Below, piece by piece: positions 1 to 6,419 of a stretch of 9,493 bases of DNA. A model generated the notes under the pieces. It made no database searches. It was given only the letters and a program-made list of their open reading frames with translations, and was not told the DNA's origin. This DNA comes from Scatosoma sp045128175 (lineage in GTDB: Bacteria > Bacillota > Clostridia > Christensenellales > Borkfalkiaceae), in NCBI GenBank assembly GCA_045128175.1, contig JBGVRF010000110.1:1-9493 (forward strand). The letters run 5' to 3'. The translations under genes and the position numbers were made by a program. The number at the start of each line of letters is the position of its first letter. The stretch's first letter is position 1.

Positions 1-783
1 GAGTATTCTTATCAACCGTTTAAAAAATATACGGGAAAGGGTAAAAATGAAAAAACGGCGGTCATCTCAAACGATTTTACGGGAATTCAAACGGATATTG
101 CTATCTATAAGCCGGACGATTATGCCGCGCCTGTTCCCGAAAGTTTTTTAAACGGAAGTTTTCAGAAATATCTTTATTTTCCGCCGTTTTATACGCAGTT
201 GGACGTCAATAGGCTTTATGAATGGGCAAAGGCGGTGAGTATCGACGGGCTCTATGTTGAAAACTATGGCGGTATGGTTTTCGCACGGGAGCTCGGAGTG
301 AAAATTTTTGCCGGTACAGGATTGAATATTATCAACGGTATTTCTCTTGCGGAGCTTCTTAAGGATGAAAACGTAGCGTATTATGTTGTCAGCAAGGAAG
401 CTAATGCAGAAGAAGCGACTGCATTGATCGGCGAAAACGCCTTCGTTTTATCGTCGGGAGATGTCAAAATTATGGATCTTTGTTATTGTCCTTTTGGAAA
501 AACGTGTGGCGTTTGTGATAAAAAAAGTATCTATACGTTGACGGATGAAGGCGGGCGCTCGTTTCCCGTCAGAAGATATATCGCCGGCGACGGAAGTTGT
601 CGTTTTGAGGTATACAACTGTGCAAATCTTGTTGGAAAAGGTTTGAAAGGGGCAGGAAAGCTTATCGATCTGTCCGTTACGCAGAATAAGCGCGCGGCAT
701 TTGAAGCAAAAGACAATGAGGACAAACAAAAACAAATTTATAAAACCTATACGTCGGGACATTTTAAACGCGGCGTATTATAG
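1..783 (+). CDS. U32 family peptidase, C-terminal part (5' end outside window)
   Basis: The reading frame is open from base 1 to the TAG at 781-783, giving about 260 residues with no start codon of its own; the TTG at 199 is internal. The fragment looks like the second, barrel-like half of the long clostridial U32 proteins: a YLYFPPF strand, then ENYGG, then AGTGLNIINGISL. A cysteine cluster follows (CP at codon 487, C at 505 and 514, C at 598) with the FPVRRY and EVYN signatures. A C-P...C..C...C pattern of this kind is typical of U32 proteins, some of which (UbiU/UbiV) bind an iron-sulfur cluster. Many members are annotated as collagenase-like peptidases, but several characterised ones act in RNA or cofactor hydroxylation, so the substrate is unknown here. 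The C-terminus is charged and ends GHFKRGVL. Only 17 bases separate it from mutS2, so the two are probably co-transcribed. Confidence 0.85.
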   Translation, partial: EYSYQPFKKYTGKGKNEKTAVISNDFTGIQTDIAIYKPDDYAAPVPESFLNGSFQKYLYFPPFYTQLDVNRLYEWAKAVSIDGLYVENYGGMVFARELGVKIFAGTGLNIINGISLAELLKDENVAYYVVSKEANAEEATALIGENAFVLSSGDVKIMDLCYCPFGKTCGVCDKKSIYTLTDEGGRSFPVRRYIAGDGSCRFEVYNCANLVGKGLKGAGKLIDLSVTQNKRAAFEAKDNEDKQKQIYKTYTSGHFKRGVL

Positions 784-800
784 AAAAACAGGAAGATGAA

Positions 801-3203
801 ATGAATCAAAGAGCAATTGAAAAAACAGAACTGAATAAAATTCTCGCCGCCGTAGCGGAATATGCCGTTTTGGATGCAAGCAAAGAGGCTCTTTGTAAGT
901 ACGCGCCCGTCTCCGAGCTCGCGCTTGTGAAAAAGAATCTGGATAAGACGGAAGAATGCGAAAAGCTGCTTTTTATTCACGGCGTTGGGAAAGTGGAATA
1001 CATTCCGCCTTTTTCCGACGAGCTTAAACGCGCGCAAAAGGGCTCTACGCTTTCCTGTGGCGAGTTATTGGGATTGGGCTGTCTTTTACGTTCGACACGT
1101 ATCGCATATACGAGTATTTCTTCTATCAATGATGAAGATATCAAGTTGATGAAACAGGTAGCCGATCTTTTATATTTTGATCAGGCGTTGGAAGAAGATA
1201 TCACGACGAAGATCTTAAGTGATACGGAGATCAGCGATTACGCCAGCGACAGATTGTATACAATTCGCAGGGAGATCAGGTTATTAAATGAAAAGATCCG
1301 TGCAAGGCTTGCCGAATATCTGACGGGAAGCGAGGGAAAATATTTACAGGACAGCCTTGTCACCATGCGTGATAATCGCTATGTGCTTCCTGTCCGTGCG
1401 GAATATAAACGGAACATCAAGGGTTTTATCCATGATCGATCTGCGAGTGGAGCGACCTTCTTTATCGAACCCGAAGAGGTCCTTGAGATGAATAATGAGC
1501 TACGTTCGCTTGCTATCGACGAAAGAGAAGAGGTCGAGCGGATCTTAGGCGAACTTTCCCGTCGTGCGGGGATGCTGGCGACCGAATTATATCAGGATCT
1601 GGAGATTTTGCAGGAGATAGATGAATATTATGCGCGCGCAGAATATGCGTATAAGTTTTCTGCGGTCAAACCAATCGTAAACGATATTGGGATCATTGAT
1701 ATCGACCGTGGCAGGCATCCGCTTATCGACAAAAAGAAAGTTGTTCCCGTCAGCCTTTCCTTGGGAAAAGAGTATCGCTTTTTACTTATCAGCGGCCCGA
1801 ATACAGGCGGAAAAACGGTAACTTTAAAGATGGTTGGGCTGTTCTGTATGATGGCGATGTGCGGACTGTTTATTCCCGCTAAATGCGCGACAGTTTCCGT
1901 GTTTAATGAAATTTATTGCGACGTAGGCGACGCGCAAAGTATCGAAGAAAGCCTTTCGACCTTCTCGTCGCATATAACGAATATTATCAATATCGTTGAT
2001 CGCGCCGATAAAAACAGTCTTGTGTTGATCGACGAGCTCGGCGGCGGTACCGATCCCGACGAAGGACAAGCGCTCGCCAAAGCGATCGTTTCTCATCTTC
2101 TCGACAGTGGTTGCGCGGGAGTTGTAACTACGCATTATACGGCTTTGAAGGAATTTGCTTTTTCCGCAAAGGGGATCGAAAATGCGTGTATGGAATTCGA
2201 TTCGGATACTTTGCAGCCCTTGTATGTGATCAAGATTGGATTACCCGGATCGAGCAATGCGCTTGCAATTTCCCGCCGCCTCGGTTTGCGGGAAAGCATT
2301 TTACAGGATGCGCTCGGTAATTTATCCGCGGACGCGCAAAAATTCGAAAATATCGTTCGAAGTGCGGAGGAAAGTCGTATCCGAGCCGACGAAACGCTGA
2401 AGGAATGTAACCGTTTAAAAGCGGAATGGCAGGAAAAGATCGGCTTTTTGGATACAGAGCGCGAAAAACTGAAAAAGGAAAAAGACAAGTTGTATGCGCA
2501 AGCGAAAGCGGAGTCCCGTCGTATCATCAACGAACGGGCTGCGGAAGCAGAAGAACTGCTTGGTGAGATCGAACAGATCTTTGCAAAAGAGCAGATATCC
2601 GAAGCTGATCTGATAAAAGCGCGTACCCTGAAAAATAAGATCCTAGATAAATCTTACGAACGGGAAGAAGAGGAAACCTCCGTTACACAATACGTTCCAA
2701 TAAATGCGGAGACGTTGAAAGTGGGAGTAAAGGTGTTCGTTAAAAACATCGGGCAGGAAGGCATCGTACAAAGCGTACGTGTTCCCAAGGGCGAAGCGGA
2801 AATACTTTGCGGAAATATCCGTATCCGCAGTAAAATTTCCGATCTTTCGGTTGTAATTCAGACAACAAAAGCCCAAAATAGTAAAAAGAAGCCTAAGTGG
2901 CAGCAAAAATCGGCAACCGATCGGGTACAAGTTACCAGATCGCTTGTCTCCAAACCGTTGCCGACGTTGGAGCTTAACGTCATTGGAAAGACAGTCCACG
3001 AAGCGTTACCCGACGTGGAGGCGTTTATCGATTCGGCTGTCGTTTCCAATCTCGAAGAGGTGCGTATCGTGCACGGCGTGGGCACAGGTAAGCTTCGGGC
3101 GGGTATTCACGATTTTTTGCGCACGCATCGTAACGTCGCGGAATACCGTCTTGGTAAGTACGGCGAGGGTGAAACGGGCGTGACGATCGTGAAAATCAAA
3201 TAA
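801..3203 (+). CDS. mutS2: MutS2 (Smr-domain MutS homologue)
   Basis: This 800-residue protein has the usual MutS2 length and order. The N-terminal lever/clamp region (about 1-300) contains RDNRYVLPV and GASGATFFIEP-like motifs (here SASGATFFIEP). The ATPase domain has Walker A GPNTGGKT at 332-339 and Walker B LVLIDELGGGTD with D411 and E412. A long charged coiled coil spans about 510-640, a KOW-like beta domain about 636-680, a basic linker follows, and a Smr domain sits at about 722-800 with HGVGTGKLR at 758. MutS2 lacks the mismatch-recognition domain of MutS. Family work links it to suppression of recombination and, in Bacillus subtilis, to rescue of collided ribosomes. The start has AGGA at 790-793, 7 bases upstream of ATG. 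The Smr domain is unusual: the position of the LDLRG motif reads LNVIG (725-729), so the conserved Asp and Arg are absent. The rest of the domain is intact. Confidence 0.97.
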   Translation: MNQRAIEKTELNKILAAVAEYAVLDASKEALCKYAPVSELALVKKNLDKTEECEKLLFIHGVGKVEYIPPFSDELKRAQKGSTLSCGELLGLGCLLRSTRIAYTSISSINDEDIKLMKQVADLLYFDQALEEDITTKILSDTEISDYASDRLYTIRREIRLLNEKIRARLAEYLTGSEGKYLQDSLVTMRDNRYVLPVRAEYKRNIKGFIHDRSASGATFFIEPEEVLEMNNELRSLAIDEREEVERILGELSRRAGMLATELYQDLEILQEIDEYYARAEYAYKFSAVKPIVNDIGIIDIDRGRHPLIDKKKVVPVSLSLGKEYRFLLISGPNTGGKTVTLKMVGLFCMMAMCGLFIPAKCATVSVFNEIYCDVGDAQSIEESLSTFSSHITNIINIVDRADKNSLVLIDELGGGTDPDEGQALAKAIVSHLLDSGCAGVVTTHYTALKEFAFSAKGIENACMEFDSDTLQPLYVIKIGLPGSSNALAISRRLGLRESILQDALGNLSADAQKFENIVRSAEESRIRADETLKECNRLKAEWQEKIGFLDTEREKLKKEKDKLYAQAKAESRRIINERAAEAEELLGEIEQIFAKEQISEADLIKARTLKNKILDKSYEREEEETSVTQYVPINAETLKVGVKVFVKNIGQEGIVQSVRVPKGEAEILCGNIRIRSKISDLSVVIQTTKAQNSKKKPKWQQKSATDRVQVTRSLVSKPLPTLELNVIGKTVHEALPDVEAFIDSAVVSNLEEVRIVHGVGTGKLRAGIHDFLRTHRNVAEYRLGKYGEGETGVTIVKIK

Positions 3204-3256
3204 AGAAAAGCATAACTATCCGAAAAGAGAAATAAAATATTACGAAATCTTTTTTC

Positions 3257-3263
3257 GAGGTGG
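3257..3263 (+). promoter_or_regulatory. Ribosome binding site supporting a GTG start
   Basis: GAGGTGG lies just upstream of the GTG at 3268; the GAGG core is 7 bases away. It fixes the deacetylase start at this GTG. The next in-frame ATGs fall after or within the only membrane segment and would remove the membrane anchor. Confidence 0.75.
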
Positions 3264-3267
3264 TAGC

Positions 3268-4011
3268 GTGAAAAAACAACAAAACGGCCATAGGTCAAGT
3301 CAGACCGTCGGATTCAACGTCGCAACCAATCTTGTTTTGGGCGTATTGGTTTTATCGGTAGGTGCGCTTTGTCTGGCTCCTATGGAAGATGCTGTGAAAA
3401 CGGAAGGCGAAAACGTTCAGTTGTATCGTTCAGCAGGAGAAAATGCCGTCGGGGTGTCCTTGATGTTCAACGTCTATTGGGGCACCGAGGAGGTTTATCG
3501 TATCCTCGATATTCTTAAAACGCATGATATGAAAGCAACGTTTTTTATCGGCGGATGCTGGGCGGACGACAACATAGATTGCCTTCGCGATATTGTAGCC
3601 GCCGGACACGAGCTCGGCAACCACGGTTATTTTCATAAGGATCATGATAAACTCGATCTGACAAATAACCGAAAAGAGATCGCTGAAACCAACCGTTTTA
3701 TTGAGTTGTCAACGGGAATAAAACCAACGCTGTTCGCTCCGCCGTCAGGCGCGTATAACGCGGATACGCTCACAGCGGCAAATATACTTGGTATGAAAAC
3801 GATTTTATGGTCGCGTGATACCATAGATTGGCGGGATAAAAACGCGTCGTTGATTTATACGCGCGCGACAAAGGATATCAAAAACGGTGATTTTATTCTG
3901 ATGCATCCTATGGCTGCGACGGCGGATGCGCTGGACGACATATTAAAATTCTACGAAAATCATTCTCTTACCGCAGTGACGGTATCCGAAAATTTGCAAA
4001 AAGAGGGATAA
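3268..4011 (+). CDS. Membrane-anchored polysaccharide deacetylase (CE4/NodB fold, PdaB/YlxY-like)
   Basis: This 247-residue protein starts at GTG. A short basic N-terminus is followed by one hydrophobic segment at about 15-37, a signal anchor or uncleaved signal that puts the catalytic domain outside the cell. The CE4 domain fills residues 60-245. Recognisable motifs are ATFFIGG, the metal-binding His pair in GNHGYFH, APPSGAY in place of RPPYG, the DTIDW motif, and the final LMHP. CE4 enzymes remove acetyl groups from peptidoglycan or related sugars. The first motif, normally TFDDG, or TFDISWG in PdaB-type proteins, reads MFNVYWG: the residue that should be the first Asp is Asn. Activity is therefore uncertain, although similar clostridial proteins seem to carry this variant. 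The gene is 64 bases after mutS2 and 4 bases before the M16 peptidase gene, matching the ylxY-mlpA gene pair of Bacillus. A cell-wall or sporulation role is inferred from that resemblance only. Confidence 0.88.
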   Translation: MKKQQNGHRSSQTVGFNVATNLVLGVLVLSVGALCLAPMEDAVKTEGENVQLYRSAGENAVGVSLMFNVYWGTEEVYRILDILKTHDMKATFFIGGCWADDNIDCLRDIVAAGHELGNHGYFHKDHDKLDLTNNRKEIAETNRFIELSTGIKPTLFAPPSGAYNADTLTAANILGMKTILWSRDTIDWRDKNASLIYTRATKDIKNGDFILMHPMAATADALDDILKFYENHSLTAVTVSENLQKEG

Positions 4012-4015
4012 ACAA

Positions 4016-5254
4016 ATGGTATACGAAAAAAGGTACGAAAACGGGCTTCGGCTCGTAGTGAAAAAAATGGAAGGATTGATGTCGGTAACGATGGGCATTC
4101 TCGTCGGTACGGGTGCGTATGCGGAAACGGACGCGGAAGACGGCATCTCTCATTTTATCGAGCATATGCAATTCAAGGGGACGCATAAACGTAACGCCTT
4201 TGAAATATCGGATGCATTTGACCGTCTCGGCGCGCAAGTCAATGCATTTACGGGGAAGGATATCACTTGCTATTATTCAAAGTGTACTTCCGATCATACC
4301 GCGGCTTGCTTCGAGCTGTTGTCCGATCTGTTCTTGGATTCCACCTTTCCGGAGGAGGAGATGGAACGCGAAAAGGGAGTCGTTTGTGAAGAAATTTCCA
4401 TGAATGAAGATTCTCCCGAAGATCTTTGTTTGGATTTATTATCGAGTGCATTTTACGGCAGAGAAAATTACGGCAGAAACATTCTCGGAACGGTAGAAAA
4501 CGTTAAAAGCTTTACGGTAGAAGATATTCGGCGTTATAAGCGCGCAAGATATTGTCCTGAAAACATTGTCGTTTCCTTTGCCGGCGGCGTTGATCTCGCC
4601 ACGGCGGAGGCACTTGTGGAAACTTATTTCGGTAAGCTGGATAAGGGGACGTTTGAGGAAAGAAAGCCGAACGTCCGGCTTCAACATCTCAGCCTTGTCA
4701 AAAACAAGCCGATCGAACAAATGCATATTGCCATCGCATATCCCTCGGTAAAGCGCGGCGATCCGAAAGAGGATTACGTCAGCGCGATAAACGGTATTCT
4801 CGGCGGCTCAATGAGTGCTCGTTTATTCCAAGAGGTGCGCGAAAAGCGTGGGCTTGCGTATTCGGTTTATTCGTATATTTCCGCTTTTTCGGAATGCGCT
4901 TCGCAGAACGTCTACGCGGGGGTAAATCCGGCGCATGCGGAAGAGGCGTACGACGCGATCTCTGAAGTTATAAAAACGATGAAAGAAAAGGGAATTACCG
5001 AGGACGAATTTATGCGTTGCCGAGAACAGATGAAAGCGGGAATGTTCTTCAGCAACGAAAGCAGTAATTCTCAAATGCTTCTTTACGGAAAATATATGCT
5101 TTATTTTGATAAGATCTTTGATTTTGAAAATAAATTGGATCGCATCAATGCAATGACGCACACCGACGCGCAGGACGTTTTGTCCGTTATGTTCGACGAA
5201 AGCAAAAAGGCGATTGCATTGGTTGGAAATACCGATAAGCCGTTTGCGCTTTAA
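4016..5254 (+). CDS. M16 family zinc metallopeptidase (MlpA/YmxG-like)
   Basis: This 412-residue protein has the two-half architecture of single-chain M16B peptidases. The inverted zinc motif HFIEH has H46, E49 and H50, and the third ligand is most likely E126 in VVCEEISMNED, exactly 76 residues after H50 as expected. The C-terminal half carries the REKRGLAYSVYS signature, whose Arg and Tyr contact substrate in the family, so all key residues for activity are present. M16 enzymes degrade peptides inside a closing clam-shell chamber; the substrate here is unknown. There is no signal peptide, which suggests a cytoplasmic location. AGAGGGA (4002-4008), inside the end of the deacetylase gene, serves as the ribosome binding site with the ATG 7 bases on, so the two genes are probably translationally coupled. 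In Bacillus the equivalent pair follows pnp. Confidence 0.94.
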   Translation: MVYEKRYENGLRLVVKKMEGLMSVTMGILVGTGAYAETDAEDGISHFIEHMQFKGTHKRNAFEISDAFDRLGAQVNAFTGKDITCYYSKCTSDHTAACFELLSDLFLDSTFPEEEMEREKGVVCEEISMNEDSPEDLCLDLLSSAFYGRENYGRNILGTVENVKSFTVEDIRRYKRARYCPENIVVSFAGGVDLATAEALVETYFGKLDKGTFEERKPNVRLQHLSLVKNKPIEQMHIAIAYPSVKRGDPKEDYVSAINGILGGSMSARLFQEVREKRGLAYSVYSYISAFSECASQNVYAGVNPAHAEEAYDAISEVIKTMKEKGITEDEFMRCREQMKAGMFFSNESSNSQMLLYGKYMLYFDKIFDFENKLDRINAMTHTDAQDVLSVMFDESKKAIALVGNTDKPFAL

Positions 5255-5260
5255 TCACCT

Positions 5261-5755
5261 ATGGAAAAAGCAACGGAAAGAAAGATCGGTTTTGCACCCG
5301 TATTCGATGCGCAAAGCCGTGTGTTGATCCTGGGCAGTTTTCCTTCTGTAAAAAGCCGTCTGATCGATTTTTATTACGGAAATAAGCAAAATAGATTCTG
5401 GCGTACGGTTTGCGGCTTTTTCGGAGAAACGGTTCCCGAAACAACGGAGGGGAAGAAAGAATTCCTTTTTCGTCGGAAACTTGCGTTGTGGGATATGGTG
5501 ACCACGTGCGAGATCGAAGGCTCGGCAGACGCGGCGGTTAGAAACGCAGAGGTTGCAGATCTTAATGCAGTTTTAGCTCATGCACCGATTGAAAAAATTT
5601 TGCTTAACGGTACGCTTTCATACGATTTGTTTGTCAAAAGTTACGCGGATATAAAGATCCCGTACGTAAAAATGCCGTCTACTAGTCCCGCAAATCCACG
5701 TTTTACAGAAGAAGTATGGAGAAATGAACTCAATGACGTATTCGGAATTTTATAA
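5261..5755 (+). CDS. DNA-deoxyinosine (hypoxanthine) glycosylase, uracil-DNA glycosylase superfamily
   Basis: This 164-residue protein matches the length and motifs of the hypoxanthine-DNA glycosylase family (family 6 of the UDG superfamily). It begins IGFAPVFD, then has VLILGSFPSV at 21-30, YYGNKQNRFW at 38-47, LWDMV followed by CEIEGSADAAVRNAEVADL, the ILLNGT strand, and MPSTSPANPRF near the C-terminus. The family removes hypoxanthine produced by adenine deamination, starting base excision repair. Motif 1 lacks the catalytic residue of other UDG families; Asn44 in NRFW is the likely catalytic residue by family analogy, though I could not align it. The ATG is 6 bases after the M16 stop and in the same frame, with only TCA CCT between them. 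No Shine-Dalgarno sequence precedes it, so translation probably depends on ribosomes finishing the M16 gene. The 3' end overlaps the next gene. Confidence 0.9.
   Translation: MEKATERKIGFAPVFDAQSRVLILGSFPSVKSRLIDFYYGNKQNRFWRTVCGFFGETVPETTEGKKEFLFRRKLALWDMVTTCEIEGSADAAVRNAEVADLNAVLAHAPIEKILLNGTLSYDLFVKSYADIKIPYVKMPSTSPANPRFTEEVWRNELNDVFGIL
5718..5723 (+). promoter_or_regulatory. Ribosome binding site deciding the AlkD-like start
   Basis: GGAGAA sits inside the end of the glycosylase gene. It is 9 bases before the ATG at 5733 but directly abuts the ATG at 5724, which favours 5733 as the real start. The resulting N-terminus, MTYSEFYNEL, also looks like family N-termini. Confidence 0.55.
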
Positions 5756-6401
5756 CGAGCTTTTATGCTATGCGGAGGAGGAGTATGCTGCTTTTCAACG
5801 CAAATTGATCCCTACGGAAAGGAAAATTTTGGGCGTTCGTACGCCGATAATGCGTAAAATCGCCAAAAAATACACTGCGGAAATAGATTCGTTATTTTCC
5901 TTTCCCGATGATTGTTATGAAACGGTGTTTATCCGTCTCACCGTGGCGTCAATGCTTCCATATGAAGAATTTTTGAAGTATCTTGAAAAATGCGTTTCTC
6001 AAATGGATAATTGGGCACTCAGCGACTGTTTCAAACCAAAATGTCTCAAGAAATATCGCGACGATTTTTTGCCCGAGTTAGAAAAGCTCTTTTCCGACGG
6101 TAAAGAATTTTATCAAAGATACGTTCTTGTTGTTTTACTTTCCGAGTACGTAGAACAAAAATATTTGCCGCTGATAGAAAATTACCTAAAGCGCGCGGAT
6201 ACGCAACCGTATTACGTACATATGGCGGCTGCTTGGCTGACGGCGGAGGTACTTATAAAGGAATACAATTACGGCGTAGAGATCTTAAAGAAAGGCTTGT
6301 TGGAAAGAAAAACGCACAATAAAGCGATACAAAAAGCAATCGAAAGTTATCGACTCACTCAAGAGCAAAAGGAATTTTTGCGTTCCTTGAAAATAAAATA
6401 A
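5733..6401 (+). CDS. AlkD-like DNA alkylation repair glycosylase (HEAT-like repeats)
   Basis: Starting at ATG 5733 the protein has 222 residues; an alternative ATG at 5724 would add three. The length and all-helical pattern fit the AlkD family of alkylpurine DNA glycosylases, which release 3-methyl- and 7-methylpurines using stacked HEAT-like repeats and without base flipping. Visible signatures are ERKILGVRTPIMRKIAKKY near the N-terminus, MDNWALSDCF at 91-100 and YYVHMAAAWLTAEV, with W168 in the last. By comparison with Bacillus cereus AlkD, W94 and D98 occupy the place of its active-site Trp and catalytic Asp, and W168 that of the second aromatic residue. This is my alignment by eye. The gene overlaps the hypoxanthine glycosylase gene by 23 bases (32 with the earlier start), so the two repair enzymes are almost certainly made together. 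tex follows after 18 bases. Confidence 0.9.
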   Translation: MTYSEFYNELLCYAEEEYAAFQRKLIPTERKILGVRTPIMRKIAKKYTAEIDSLFSFPDDCYETVFIRLTVASMLPYEEFLKYLEKCVSQMDNWALSDCFKPKCLKKYRDDFLPELEKLFSDGKEFYQRYVLVVLLSEYVEQKYLPLIENYLKRADTQPYYVHMAAAWLTAEVLIKEYNYGVEILKKGLLERKTHNKAIQKAIESYRLTQEQKEFLRSLKIK

Positions 6402-6419
6402 GAAATATAAGGTAGAATT

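Noticed and set aside
199..201. TTG at 199 as the start of a small separate gene.
   Set aside because: The frame is open from base 1 with U32-like sequence before this codon, so it is internal to a truncated gene.
3204..3267. Promoter or terminator in the 64-base gap after mutS2 (TAAAAT at 3233-3238; CGAAA/TTTCG repeat).
   Set aside because: No -35 box lies at suitable spacing from TAAAAT, and the short repeat has no following T tract.
5724..5726. ATG at 5724 as the AlkD-like start.
   Set aside because: GGAGAA directly abuts this ATG, leaving too little spacing; the ATG at 5733 is better placed, though 5724 cannot be fully excluded.
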